From Psychrobacillus soli (GTDB lineage Bacteria > Bacillota > Bacilli > Bacillales_A > Planococcaceae): a stretch of DNA of 64,000 nucleotides. Position 1 is the stretch's first letter. Each line of letters begins with the position of its first letter. Both the position numbers and the translations under genes were made by a program. The DNA lies in the NCBI RefSeq assembly GCF_006861775.1, contig NZ_VDGG01000004.1, positions 62,001-126,000 on the forward strand. The letters run 5' to 3'. The notes beneath the pieces were generated by a model. It worked only from the letters and a program-made list of their open reading frames with translations, searched no databases and had not been told where the DNA came from. Positions 50,364 through 59,636 of the stretch are shown one piece after another.

Positions 50364-50858
50364 ATGAATATTACCGATACAGCCACACGATATATTGTGG
50401 TAGGTATTATTGCGATGTTAATTCTTGGTCTCGGCTATACATCGTTTTCAGGAGCAAAACAGGACGAACAATATGAAGCAGAACAAGAAATTTATAAACA
50501 TTCGTTAGATCTTATCGAAGAAGAACAATTTGACCAAGCATTATTGTACTTGAAGCAAGTGGAGGAAAATTATCCAGAGTCTGCAAATGTCAAATACAAC
50601 CTAGCAATAACATATGCAAATATTGGTGAGTGGAATAATGCTGCTCAGGAATATAAAAGAGTACTTGATTTGAACCCATACAGAGTGGAAGACTCTTTAT
50701 TTATGTTACAGTATGGAAGCGTCCTTTTGAATGCAAACAAAAATGATGAAGCGAAAATTGTTTTTGAACGTTGCCAAACGCTGCCTATTCCAGAACAAAT
50801 GCCCAACTACCAAGAACAGGTGAATGAGTTGTTAATGCAAATTTCAACAAGTTCATGA
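50364..50858 (+). CDS. Membrane-anchored TPR protein
   Basis: 164 residues: an N-terminal membrane helix (about 10-28) and two to three TPR units (ALLYLKQVEENYPESANVKYNLAITYANIGEWNNAAQEYKRVLDLNP). Starts at the ATG at 50364 after TAGGAAGGTAGAG. It directly precedes the O-antigen-ligase-like gene by 16 bases; TPR partners of glycan ligases are common, so a role in glycan transfer is plausible. Confidence 0.78.
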   Translation: MNITDTATRYIVVGIIAMLILGLGYTSFSGAKQDEQYEAEQEIYKHSLDLIEEEQFDQALLYLKQVEENYPESANVKYNLAITYANIGEWNNAAQEYKRVLDLNPYRVEDSLFMLQYGSVLLNANKNDEAKIVFERCQTLPIPEQMPNYQEQVNELLMQISTSS

Positions 50859-50874
50859 TAAGGAGTTATAAGTA

Positions 50875-52464
50875 ATGAGTTATACTTTACATAGAAAAGT
50901 ACACATCAAGCGTGATAAAGAAGAAGATCGACGTTCGCAACAACAAGTAGATAAATGGATTTTATATTCGCTACTCGCCGCTATTGTTCTTGTACCGTTA
51001 CTTGTTGGAGGTCATGTTACAAATGTTGTGAGTCCACTAATAGCTGATGCCAGCCAACTTGTATCCGGCGAAAAAATTGACTTTTTTACATTTTATAAAT
51101 TTATTGCTCTTATTATTTTAACTGTAATCGCTACGAGTTTATTTTTGTATAAATTCTTCTTCTTAGATTATCGCTTACCCAAACGCCCTATTTTATGGTT
51201 TTTTGCACTATTTCTACTTGCTATTGTTTTAGCAACTACGTTTTCTCCTAGTAAGACAATAGCCCTGTATGGACAATACAATCGTACAGATGGTGCACTT
51301 TCATACATATGTTATATTTTATTAATGTTTGTTGCTATGCATATTCAATATCCTAAAAAAGTAGTAGAATACGTACTTTATGCATTCTATCCATTAGTTA
51401 TTATAAACTTTGTCGTAACAACGATGAATTTTACTAATCACGATGCATTAATGTATGGTCCATTAAAAACAGCTCTTACACTTTTTGCACCAGAGATAGT
51501 TGTAGGAGAAAATTCACAACTATTAGGAACGCTTAATCACTGGAATTATATGAGTGGAATGTTTGCAATAGTTACGATTATGTATTTATCATGGATAGTT
51601 ATTGATACGAACAAGGTGCGAAGAGTTATTAACTTTGTCTTTGCTATACTAGCTATGACTACAATGTTGATAGCAATGTCAGCAAGTGGTTTTGTAACGT
51701 TTGTATGCATTACACCTTTAATTATCTGGCTTGCTATTAAATCATCAAACAAAAAAATGGCTTTCATTTCACTCGTTATTTTTACTATATTAACGGCAGG
51801 GATACTTCATGTTTTATCTATGAAGGATCCAGAAGCTTGGGATGAATCAATAGGATTCTTTTTACCTGGAAATCCTTACATTGATGAACAATCAGTAGAC
51901 ACATCGCTTAATGATGATACTAGCTGGGCCCCTTCGATTTTACTTGGTGCTAAAGCTTTTGCAGCTGATGAAGTATTTCAATTGCCAGAGTTACCAGAAA
52001 GTGCTTGGGGTCCTGGTACCGGACGTATCTATATTTGGCAGAAAACACTTCATTTATTAAGTGAAAGACCATTGTTCGGTTATGGTTTAGATACACTCAT
52101 GTATAATTTCCCTCACAATGATATAGAAGCACGGTCTAATTTAACAGTGGTGACTATTGTTGATAAACCACATAGTCTTTATGTGGGGGTTGCTTATGGA
52201 ACGGGTATTGTTGGGATAGTGGGCTTTCTAGGTATAATAATTTATACTGTATGTGCGGCAGTAATGAGCATTATTCGTTTTAAGGTATTTTCAGGATTAA
52301 CAGTAATACTTTGCATAGGATGGCTCGCATTTTTAGTACAAGCCTTATTTAATGATTCATTACCCGGTACTACTGCTTCACTTTTTGCTATTGCTGGCAT
52401 CATGATGGCACAGTTGTACAACAAGAAAGAGATAAGCGGATCTATTAATGAAAGAAATATATAA
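50875..52464 (+). CDS. O-antigen ligase / polymerase-family membrane protein
   Basis: 529 residues with about ten to twelve membrane helices and a large outside loop (about residues 310-420). The WaaL/Wzy_C-like motif LHLLSERPLFGYGLDTLMYNFP, followed by VDKPHSLYVGVAYGTG, with a conserved His, lies in and after that loop. In S-layer-glycan loci of Geobacillus a protein of this type transfers the finished glycan to the S-layer protein. Ligase and polymerase cannot be told apart from sequence alone. AGGAGTTATAAGT precedes the ATG. Confidence 0.85.
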   Translation: MSYTLHRKVHIKRDKEEDRRSQQQVDKWILYSLLAAIVLVPLLVGGHVTNVVSPLIADASQLVSGEKIDFFTFYKFIALIILTVIATSLFLYKFFFLDYRLPKRPILWFFALFLLAIVLATTFSPSKTIALYGQYNRTDGALSYICYILLMFVAMHIQYPKKVVEYVLYAFYPLVIINFVVTTMNFTNHDALMYGPLKTALTLFAPEIVVGENSQLLGTLNHWNYMSGMFAIVTIMYLSWIVIDTNKVRRVINFVFAILAMTTMLIAMSASGFVTFVCITPLIIWLAIKSSNKKMAFISLVIFTILTAGILHVLSMKDPEAWDESIGFFLPGNPYIDEQSVDTSLNDDTSWAPSILLGAKAFAADEVFQLPELPESAWGPGTGRIYIWQKTLHLLSERPLFGYGLDTLMYNFPHNDIEARSNLTVVTIVDKPHSLYVGVAYGTGIVGIVGFLGIIIYTVCAAVMSIIRFKVFSGLTVILCIGWLAFLVQALFNDSLPGTTASLFAIAGIMMAQLYNKKEISGSINERNI

Positions 52465-52471
52465 TTTACAA

Positions 52472-52523
52472 GAATCTATTGTAAAATAAAGACATTTAAA
52501 TTGCCGATAGATTCACTTTTTTT
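52472..52523 (+). terminator. Weak possible terminator
   Basis: GAATCTAT pairs with ATAGATTC across a 27-base loop, followed by T-run. The long loop makes it uncertain. Confidence 0.35.
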
Positions 52524-52588
52524 AGCTTGGATAAGGAAGAAATTTTATTAAAACAGAATAGCAACATTTATTTAGAAGAAAATCTAAA

Positions 52589-52756
52589 TTGAAAACTGTA
52601 CTAATTACAGGACAGTCTGGCTCTTATTTAACGTATCTCTTATTAAAAAAGGGTTACAAATTTTACGGTTTAGTTAGAAGAGCAAGTAAATCAATTATGG
52701 TGAATATAGAATTTATAAAAAATCAAGTCGAATGGATGAAAATAATCAGTATATAA
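52589..52756 (+). pseudogene. Remnant of GDP-mannose 4,6-dehydratase (gmd)
   Basis: A 55-codon frame from TTG 52589 reading KTVLITGQSGSYLTYLLLKK, then GYKFYGLVRRASKSI. This is the N-terminal NAD-binding strand-loop-helix of Gmd (family pattern ALITGITGQDGSYLAEFLL...GIVRRAS), with the glycine loop shortened by three residues. The reading then loses similarity and ends after 55 codons, whereas Gmd is about 320-370 residues. No ribosome binding site. It suggests that a nucleotide-sugar gene was once in this cluster and has been deleted. Confidence 0.7.
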
Positions 52757-52772
52757 ATAAGGTGGACTAGAT

Positions 52773-54770
52773 TTGAAGAAAAAAGTTGCAGTGGTGATAC
52801 CATGTTTTAATTATGGGCAGTATATTGAAGAGGCTGTTGATAGTTGTTTATCTTCTACGTATGAAGAGCTAGAAATAATAGTGGTAGATGATGGTTCTAC
52901 AGATCCTTACACAATTGAAAAATTAAAACAGATTGCTAAAAAACCAAAGACAAAAATATGTCGGCAAGAAAATGGTGGTTTGTCAGCTGCTAGAAATTTT
53001 GGATTTAGAAATACGGATGCTGAATATGTTTTAACATTAGATGCAGATGATAAAATTGCGCCAACATTTATCGAGAAAGCTTTATGGATACTAGAGAAGT
53101 ATGATAACTACAACTATGTATACAGCTTAGTACAATTGTTTGGTGAACAGCAGAAAGTATGGGAGACGTTACCATATAACTTAAGCTATCTAAAATATCG
53201 TAATACAATTCCAGCAACTATTTTTATTAAACATTCTGCTTGGGAAACTATCGGTGGATATGATGAGAAAATGTTAAGTGGCTATGAAGACTGGGAGTTC
53301 ATCATTAGATTAGGGAAAAATAATTTAATTGGATTTCACATAAATGAAATTTTATTTTTCTATCGAAAACATCATGGAAGTATGTTAGGGGATTCGAAAA
53401 AGAAACATAGTGCCCTTGTTAAATATATTAGAGAAAAACATAGCGATATCTATAAGTATTATTCTTTTCCTTCTTTTCTGTTTTTTGAATGTAAACGAAG
53501 AGTCTCCAAATTAAAAAAGAATATATATATAACATTAAAAGAAGGCTCTTCAACGAGTTGGAAGCACATTTTCAAAAGGATTATTCATGGGTTTAACTCT
53601 AAATATAATGAGAAAGATATTTATTTAGAAAGTATAACCAAAGAAACAGTATTACAAGATAAAAAAGCGAATGAAAAAATGAGAGTATTAATAATTTTAC
53701 CATGGTTAAATGTTGGTGGTGTTGAAAAAGTATTTTTAAATCTTATGAAACAATTAAAAGGAACTGTGGACTTTTATGTTGTAACTACAGAAGGACAACT
53801 TAGCCATGTATGGGAAGAAAAATTTGGAGAGGTAGCAAAAGAAGTTCAACATCTAGGAATGTTTCTCTCGGATGATGAAGAAAGGTTAGCTTATTTGAAT
53901 TATCTTATTGAATCATTAAATGTGGACATCATACATCTGTCAAATAGTAGATTCGGATATAGAGCATTAAAATTTATAAAAGATAATCATCCTTCTATTA
54001 AAATAATTGATACACTGCATATGGAGGAGCCATGGAGTACGTGGGATTATTTTAGACTGAGTGCACCTTATGATTCGCTCATTAATCATAGAGTAGTTTT
54101 AACTGAATACCAAAGGGACAGATTAAAAAATATCACAGATAATAATAGAGCTAATATAATTCCAAATGGCATCGAGATAGAAGAATATGATTTTAAAGTG
54201 AAAAGTGAAAAAAATGAAAATTTTAATATTGCATTTATCGGTAGATTAACGAAACAAAAGCAACCTTTAATTTATTTAGAAACAGCGAGATTGGCAAAAG
54301 AAAAGAATTTGCCCTTCAAATTCCATTTAATTGGTAATGGAGAATTGTTAAGTAAATGCAAAAAATACATTAAAAAAAATGATTTATTTGACTATGTTAT
54401 TTTGCAAGGGTTTACGAATGATATTAACACTACATTTAAAAAAACTGATGTACTGTGCATGCCTTCTATTATTGAAGGTTTACCAATTACAGGGTTAGAA
54501 GCAATGGCTGTCGGAGTTCCAATCTTGGCAACGGATGTACCTGGGTGGAATGATCTTATAACACATAAAAAAAATGGAATGTTATCACAACATGATGCAA
54601 AAAGTTTACTAGTTAATTTAGAAAAATTGTATTCGAATGTAAATTTATACAATTCAATTAGAAAAAATGCAAAAAATGAAGTTATGAAATACTCCAATAA
54701 AAAGATGGCGGAAAGCTATTTAAAATTATATTCTAATCTTCTAGAAGATAAGGTGAGAATTAGTGACTGA
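52773..54770 (+). CDS. Two-domain glycosyltransferase (GT2 + GT4)
   Basis: 665 residues. The N-terminal GT-A domain (about 1-250) has VVIPCFNYGQYIEEAVDSCL, VVDDGSTD and the metal-binding LDADDKI of family 2. A GT-B domain (about 305-660) has ILPWLNVGGVEKVFLNLMK, IGRLTKQKQPL and PSIIEGLPITGLEAMAVGVP of family 4. It probably adds two different sugars in succession. TTG start at 52773 after GGTGGA. The next gene overlaps its end by eight bases. Confidence 0.9.
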   Translation: MKKKVAVVIPCFNYGQYIEEAVDSCLSSTYEELEIIVVDDGSTDPYTIEKLKQIAKKPKTKICRQENGGLSAARNFGFRNTDAEYVLTLDADDKIAPTFIEKALWILEKYDNYNYVYSLVQLFGEQQKVWETLPYNLSYLKYRNTIPATIFIKHSAWETIGGYDEKMLSGYEDWEFIIRLGKNNLIGFHINEILFFYRKHHGSMLGDSKKKHSALVKYIREKHSDIYKYYSFPSFLFFECKRRVSKLKKNIYITLKEGSSTSWKHIFKRIIHGFNSKYNEKDIYLESITKETVLQDKKANEKMRVLIILPWLNVGGVEKVFLNLMKQLKGTVDFYVVTTEGQLSHVWEEKFGEVAKEVQHLGMFLSDDEERLAYLNYLIESLNVDIIHLSNSRFGYRALKFIKDNHPSIKIIDTLHMEEPWSTWDYFRLSAPYDSLINHRVVLTEYQRDRLKNITDNNRANIIPNGIEIEEYDFKVKSEKNENFNIAFIGRLTKQKQPLIYLETARLAKEKNLPFKFHLIGNGELLSKCKKYIKKNDLFDYVILQGFTNDINTTFKKTDVLCMPSIIEGLPITGLEAMAVGVPILATDVPGWNDLITHKKNGMLSQHDAKSLLVNLEKLYSNVNLYNSIRKNAKNEVMKYSNKKMAESYLKLYSNLLEDKVRISD

Positions 54771-55890
54771 AAGTAAAAAAGTAATTAAAATAATGCATAT
54801 TTCCGAAGCGACTTCTGGAGGAGTATGGACTCATCTAAATCAATTAGCTGATAATTTACCGAAAAGTAGGTTTAAACAAACATTTATACTGTCATCTATT
54901 AAGAACCCAAAGTTAGAAGACGGATTAGAATTTCAGAATCATAATTTCCATGTAGTTGATATGGTAAGGGAAATTAATCCTATTGAAGATATTGTAAGTA
55001 TCATTAGAATATGTAAGATATTAAAAAAAGAAAAGCCAGATATTGTTCATTGTCATAGTTCCAAGGCTGGGTTAGTAGGAAGAGTAGCCACTGTTTTTAT
55101 GAAAAATGTAAAAGTAGTGTATACACCGCATGCATTTGCGATTCACCCACATAATGGTAAGCTCAAAAACGTCATATTTAGTATGGTAGAACGTTTCCTA
55201 GCATTTGTAACTACTAAAATCATCTGTGTATCATATGGGGAAAGAGAAGTTGCAATCAAATATGCGATTTGTGATTCGAATAAAATAAGCGTTATATTAA
55301 ATGGAGTCGAAGACTGGGAGTACACTGTCTCACTTTCAAAGGAAGAATGGTTACAAAGTTATAGTTTCACTGGTCAGGAGAAAATCATAGGTTTTTTAGG
55401 GCGACTAGCTCCTCAAAAAGATCCACTAACTTTTATAGAACTGAGTCAACAATTTAACTCTGATAAAAAAGTGGTTTTTGTGATGATAGGTGACGGTCCG
55501 CTCGAAGAAATAGTCCGACAAGAGGTTGGAGAAAATTGTGTAGTGATAGGCTATCATGCAAGACCGAGAGATATTATTCAGTATTTTGATATTTATGTAA
55601 TGACTTCTTTATGGGAAGGACTACCTTACACATTATTAGAATCAATGAATGACGGTATCCCAATTGTAGCAACAAATATTTCAGGGGTAAATGAAATAAT
55701 TCTCCATAACAAAACAGGTTTATTAGCCAATACTAAAGATGTGAATGAGTTAAGTCAACATGTTAGACGTTTGTTAGAAGACCCTTATGAAGCGACAAAG
55801 CTTAGTGAAAATGCAAAATATTTAATAAATAAAAAAAATAAATTAAATAAAATGATTAAAGAAACAGAGGTTTTATATTCTGAGCTTTAG
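54763..55890 (+). CDS. Family 4 glycosyltransferase
   Basis: 375 residues, GT-B fold. N-terminal HISEATSGGVWTHLNQLADNL, then VHCHSSKAGLVGRVA, and C-terminal IGFLGRLAPQKDPLTFIELS with MTSLWEGLPYTLLESMNDGIPIVAT, including the ExxxxxxxE-type motif that binds the nucleotide sugar. GTG start after AAGGTGAG, overlapping the previous gene by eight bases. Confidence 0.92.
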   Translation: MTESKKVIKIMHISEATSGGVWTHLNQLADNLPKSRFKQTFILSSIKNPKLEDGLEFQNHNFHVVDMVREINPIEDIVSIIRICKILKKEKPDIVHCHSSKAGLVGRVATVFMKNVKVVYTPHAFAIHPHNGKLKNVIFSMVERFLAFVTTKIICVSYGEREVAIKYAICDSNKISVILNGVEDWEYTVSLSKEEWLQSYSFTGQEKIIGFLGRLAPQKDPLTFIELSQQFNSDKKVVFVMIGDGPLEEIVRQEVGENCVVIGYHARPRDIIQYFDIYVMTSLWEGLPYTLLESMNDGIPIVATNISGVNEIILHNKTGLLANTKDVNELSQHVRRLLEDPYEATKLSENAKYLINKKNKLNKMIKETEVLYSEL

Positions 55891-55914
55891 TTTTTAAAAT
55901 CTGGAGAGATATAA

Positions 55915-56700
55915 ATGATTATTAAAAATTATGATTTAATCAAGCAGCTCCTGAAACGGGATATCTTATTAAGATATAAAGGATCAATGTTAGGATTTTT
56001 CTGGGCCATTATTCAACCAATTATTATGCTAGCAGTTTATACATTTGTGTTTAGTGTAATTTTTCAAGCAAAATGGGGCATGTCCGAAAGTACAAATCAG
56101 TTTGAGTACGCACTCTTATTATTTGTAGGTTTAATATTTTTTAATGTATTTAGTGATGTAATTAATCGTTCACCAGGAATAATTATTGCAAATACAAGCT
56201 ATGTAACTAAAGTTGTCTTTCCTCTTGAAATCTTAAGTATCGTGGCATTAGGTAATGCACTTGTACACTCTCTAATTAGTTTAGTAGTTTTATTGATTGC
56301 TGTACTTATAACTTATGGTTCAATCAACTGGAATATTGTATATCTTATACCAATGATTTATTTATCGGTAAGTTTACTAACACTAGGTTTAAGTTGGTTC
56401 CTTTCATCGCTGGGAGTGTTCATAAGAGATTTAAACTATTTAATTTCAATTATCGTTCAAGTTTTGTTTTTCATGACGCCAATTTTCTATCCTGTAACTG
56501 CAGTTCCGGAAGAATTTAGATTAGTAATGGGATTAAACCCTCTTACAGGAATTATTGAAAATGCTAGAAATATTATTTTATTCAATGAAATGCCGAACTG
56601 GAAATGGTACTTCACTTCGTTAGGCATATCTTTCATCATTGCCATACTTGGCTATGCATGGTTTAAAAAAACGAAAAAAGCATTTGCAGATGTTTTATAA
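55915..56700 (+). CDS. wzm: Polysaccharide ABC exporter permease (Wzm-like)
   Basis: 261 residues, ABC-2 type, six predicted membrane helices. The N-terminus LIKQLLKRDILLRYKGSMLGFFWAIIQPIIMLAVY and FLSSLGVFIRDLNYLISIIVQVLFFMTPIFYP are typical of O-antigen, teichoic acid and S-layer-glycan exporters. Its ATPase partner, the wzt-like gene, lies 5 kb downstream in the same cluster. Confidence 0.9.
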   Translation: MIIKNYDLIKQLLKRDILLRYKGSMLGFFWAIIQPIIMLAVYTFVFSVIFQAKWGMSESTNQFEYALLLFVGLIFFNVFSDVINRSPGIIIANTSYVTKVVFPLEILSIVALGNALVHSLISLVVLLIAVLITYGSINWNIVYLIPMIYLSVSLLTLGLSWFLSSLGVFIRDLNYLISIIVQVLFFMTPIFYPVTAVPEEFRLVMGLNPLTGIIENARNIILFNEMPNWKWYFTSLGISFIIAILGYAWFKKTKKAFADVL

Positions 56701-56712
56701 GGACGTGAAAAA

Positions 56713-58863
56713 GTGAAAAAGTACAATATAGCTTTCCTGTTAGGATATCCCGAAATCTCTGGAGGAACGAATGTAATTATGGAGCATGCAGTTGGCTTAA
56801 AAAAGAAAGGACACAACGTTGCAATAGTAACGGAACTTCCTTTTGAAAAGAAGCGGTTAGCATGGCACCCAGAGGCAATGATTTTAGATTGCTATAGTCA
56901 CGAGCAAGTAAAAGATATAGAATTTGATATTGCTATCGCAACGTGGTGGAGAAGTGTATATGACCTACCATATGTACAAGCAAAGAAATTCGCTTACTTC
57001 TGCCAATCAATTGAAACGAGATTCTTCGATTCATCTGACTTAGCAATGAAGGCGCTTGTAGAGTTTACTTACAGAATGAATTTACCGGTAGTTACTGAAG
57101 CTACTTGGATTGCGAATTATTTAAGAGACCATTATGGTATGGAGTCTACTTTAGTTAGAAATGGTCTAAAGAAGGATATTTTCACAATCGATGGTGAAAG
57201 TAAAGACAGCTCTCGTCCGAAGGGTCTTCGTGTATTAGTAGAAGGGCCAATGGGTGTCTATTTCAAGAAAACAGAAGATACAATTCGAATTTGCCAAGAA
57301 GCAGGCATCGAGGATATTTGGCTATTAACATCATCTGAAGTAGAGGAATATCCAGGTATTTCAAAACTATATTCAAAAGTACCGATGAAAGAAGTATCGA
57401 GTATTTATAGATCTTGTGACGTTTTAGTAAAGCTTAGTATCGTTGAAGGGATGTTTGGACCACCTTTAGAGATGATGCACTGCGGCGGAACGGCAATTAC
57501 TAATAATGTTACAGGGCATGATGAATACATGGTGAGCTACCATAACGGTATAGTTACGGATATGGGGAACGAGCAACAGGTAATTAAAGCATTACAAATG
57601 CTAAAAACAAATCCTGCGCTTCTACAAAAATTAAAGAGCGGCGCTCGTGATACAGCAATTAACTGGCCTGACTGGCCAAAAGCCATAAATGAAATGGAAC
57701 AGTTTATTATCGGTGTAATTGAACAAGATACAAGTGATTTAGATTTTAAAGAAACTCAAAAAGATGTGTTAAAGGCAGCCTTAAGATTTGCTGGTCCTTT
57801 AGAGTCAACGACAAAACAAACTTATAACAAAAAGGAATTATTAGAAATTTTTAAGAAACATTTGAAACTGTATGCAAATAAAAAATTCCCTACATTGTAT
57901 AATAATCTTAAAAACAAAAAGAATGAGAAAAATCGAGTTCAAAATGCACCTCTACCAGAATTATCGATACTCTCGCTAGAACAAAGTAAAGAAAAGTATC
58001 ATGTAGCATTTATTGGAGATAAATCTATTCACTCAATTGCTTTCAGACCAAAGCAAGAGAATTATTTAAGTTTATTCGTTGATTTTGAGAAATTAAAACG
58101 GGAAGATAGCATAAAGCGACTATTAAAAGAATTTAAACCAGATATACTTTTTGTATTCAAAAAGGAATTTATTGAGAATGAAGAATACAATCCAAACGTA
58201 AATGGAAAAATTATTTTCATATCGACTGAAGCGATTCATTCCTCAAATTTAAGTTTCTATAATAAATATTTTGCTAAAGGAAACGAGTCGAAGTACCTCC
58301 TACATATTAGTAGCAGGGATACAAGAGAATTAATGAAAAACAATTTAAATGTCATTGGCTCACTAGACTTACCTATATATGTTCAAGAAATAGAAATAAA
58401 CAATTGGAATTCTCGAATGATAAAGTATTTATTAATAGGAGAAATATCAAACTATAACAAAGACTTTGTAAGAGTAATTAAAGAGTCAGGTATCAACTAT
58501 GTGCATATAAAAGAATCAAGTGATACAGCTTTAGCAGCTAAAATGGTTTTAAATAGTAAATTCGTATTATATTTACCACAGGAAGATCAATGCCTGTTGA
58601 AATCTACAAATATAATGAGAGATATGCTTTGTGATGCAATTGTTATTACACAAGAATTTACGCCGAATTATGCAACAATGCCCAATGAGCATTATCTACA
58701 CTATGAAAAGCCAAGTCAATTAAGAACTTTATTGGCAACGCTAGAATCATTTGAAGATAAGTACATGCATATTCAATCTGTCGGAAAAGAAAAGGCTAAA
58801 GAATTTGTTGTTGACCAACAATTTATCAATATTATTAAGAACATAGATATTAAAGGAATATAA
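56713..58863 (+). CDS. Glycosyltransferase, WsaF-like N-terminal domain
   Basis: 716 residues. The first part (about 1-345) is a GT-B enzyme: AFLLGYPEISGGTNVIMEHAVGLKKKGHNV, FAYFCQSIETRFF and KLSIVEGMFGPPLEMMHCGGTAITNNVTGHDEYM. The CQSIETRFF segment resembles rhamnosyltransferases of the WsaF type from the Geobacillus S-layer-glycan locus. The C-terminal third (about 420-716) looks like a second Rossmann-type domain without a clear family. GTG start at 56713. Sugar specificity is unknown. Confidence 0.82.
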   Translation: MKKYNIAFLLGYPEISGGTNVIMEHAVGLKKKGHNVAIVTELPFEKKRLAWHPEAMILDCYSHEQVKDIEFDIAIATWWRSVYDLPYVQAKKFAYFCQSIETRFFDSSDLAMKALVEFTYRMNLPVVTEATWIANYLRDHYGMESTLVRNGLKKDIFTIDGESKDSSRPKGLRVLVEGPMGVYFKKTEDTIRICQEAGIEDIWLLTSSEVEEYPGISKLYSKVPMKEVSSIYRSCDVLVKLSIVEGMFGPPLEMMHCGGTAITNNVTGHDEYMVSYHNGIVTDMGNEQQVIKALQMLKTNPALLQKLKSGARDTAINWPDWPKAINEMEQFIIGVIEQDTSDLDFKETQKDVLKAALRFAGPLESTTKQTYNKKELLEIFKKHLKLYANKKFPTLYNNLKNKKNEKNRVQNAPLPELSILSLEQSKEKYHVAFIGDKSIHSIAFRPKQENYLSLFVDFEKLKREDSIKRLLKEFKPDILFVFKKEFIENEEYNPNVNGKIIFISTEAIHSSNLSFYNKYFAKGNESKYLLHISSRDTRELMKNNLNVIGSLDLPIYVQEIEINNWNSRMIKYLLIGEISNYNKDFVRVIKESGINYVHIKESSDTALAAKMVLNSKFVLYLPQEDQCLLKSTNIMRDMLCDAIVITQEFTPNYATMPNEHYLHYEKPSQLRTLLATLESFEDKYMHIQSVGKEKAKEFVVDQQFINIIKNIDIKGI

Positions 58864-58864
58864 T

Positions 58865-59575
58865 ATGCTAAAAGATAATTTTTTAAATATATTTTATAGA
58901 AGATATACTCATTTTATACACAATAAAAAATTTGGAAATGCACAAAGATTCCCTGGATGGTATATTACGCTAGTATTTTTCTTGTATGAAAAATTGCCAC
59001 TATCATATTTTAAAAATAGAGGTCATGAAGGCATTATTAGAGTTGGATTTATGATTAATAAATCTATTCGCTCAATTTACCTATTCATTAATCCTTTTGC
59101 AAAACTTTTAAAAATGTTAGTAAAATTTGCACGGAATTGTTTAATCAGCTTAAAAACGTTTCTGAAAATAATCGTAAATGGTAATGACAAAGCGCGTAAA
59201 ATTCCAGTTACATCGAAAACAGTGAACTTTGAAAATACGGTTTTATACCAAGGTATGGACTATTCAAATGAGCATCTTTATTTGTATTTCGAAAGAATTA
59301 AGAAAATGAAGGGTGACTATTTATTTTTCGTTCACTTATTTGCTGAAAAAACAAATGATTCTCGGGATATATTTTATAAAGATAGCTGGCCTGTGGAGCC
59401 AATTCGTTTGTGGGAAAAAGGAAAGACCATTACACAAAGTATTTATTTAGGTGATATTCCTAAAGGATATTACAAAATTAAGATGGGTATCTATAATAGC
59501 CAAACGTTTGAACGCTTAAGAGTTGAAGGAACTAGTGATAATAGTATGGACCTTGGTTGGAGAGAATTAAAATAA
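58865..59575 (+). CDS. Hypothetical protein of the glycan cluster
   Basis: 236 residues. The N-terminal half is basic and hydrophobic (about 35-125) and could be membrane-associated; the C-terminal half (about 130-236) is a beta-rich domain with YLYFERIKKMKGDYLFFVHLF and GDIPKGYYKIKMGIYNSQTFERL, a pattern seen in the outer beta-sandwich domains of some glycan enzymes. ATG two bases after the upstream stop, so it is part of the operon. No function assigned. Confidence 0.65.
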   Translation: MLKDNFLNIFYRRYTHFIHNKKFGNAQRFPGWYITLVFFLYEKLPLSYFKNRGHEGIIRVGFMINKSIRSIYLFINPFAKLLKMLVKFARNCLISLKTFLKIIVNGNDKARKIPVTSKTVNFENTVLYQGMDYSNEHLYLYFERIKKMKGDYLFFVHLFAEKTNDSRDIFYKDSWPVEPIRLWEKGKTITQSIYLGDIPKGYYKIKMGIYNSQTFERLRVEGTSDNSMDLGWRELK

Positions 59576-59636
59576 TTATTAAAATTCAGAGTGAAGTAGG
59601 AGTGCTTCATTCTAAATTTATTTAGGAGGAGAATTT

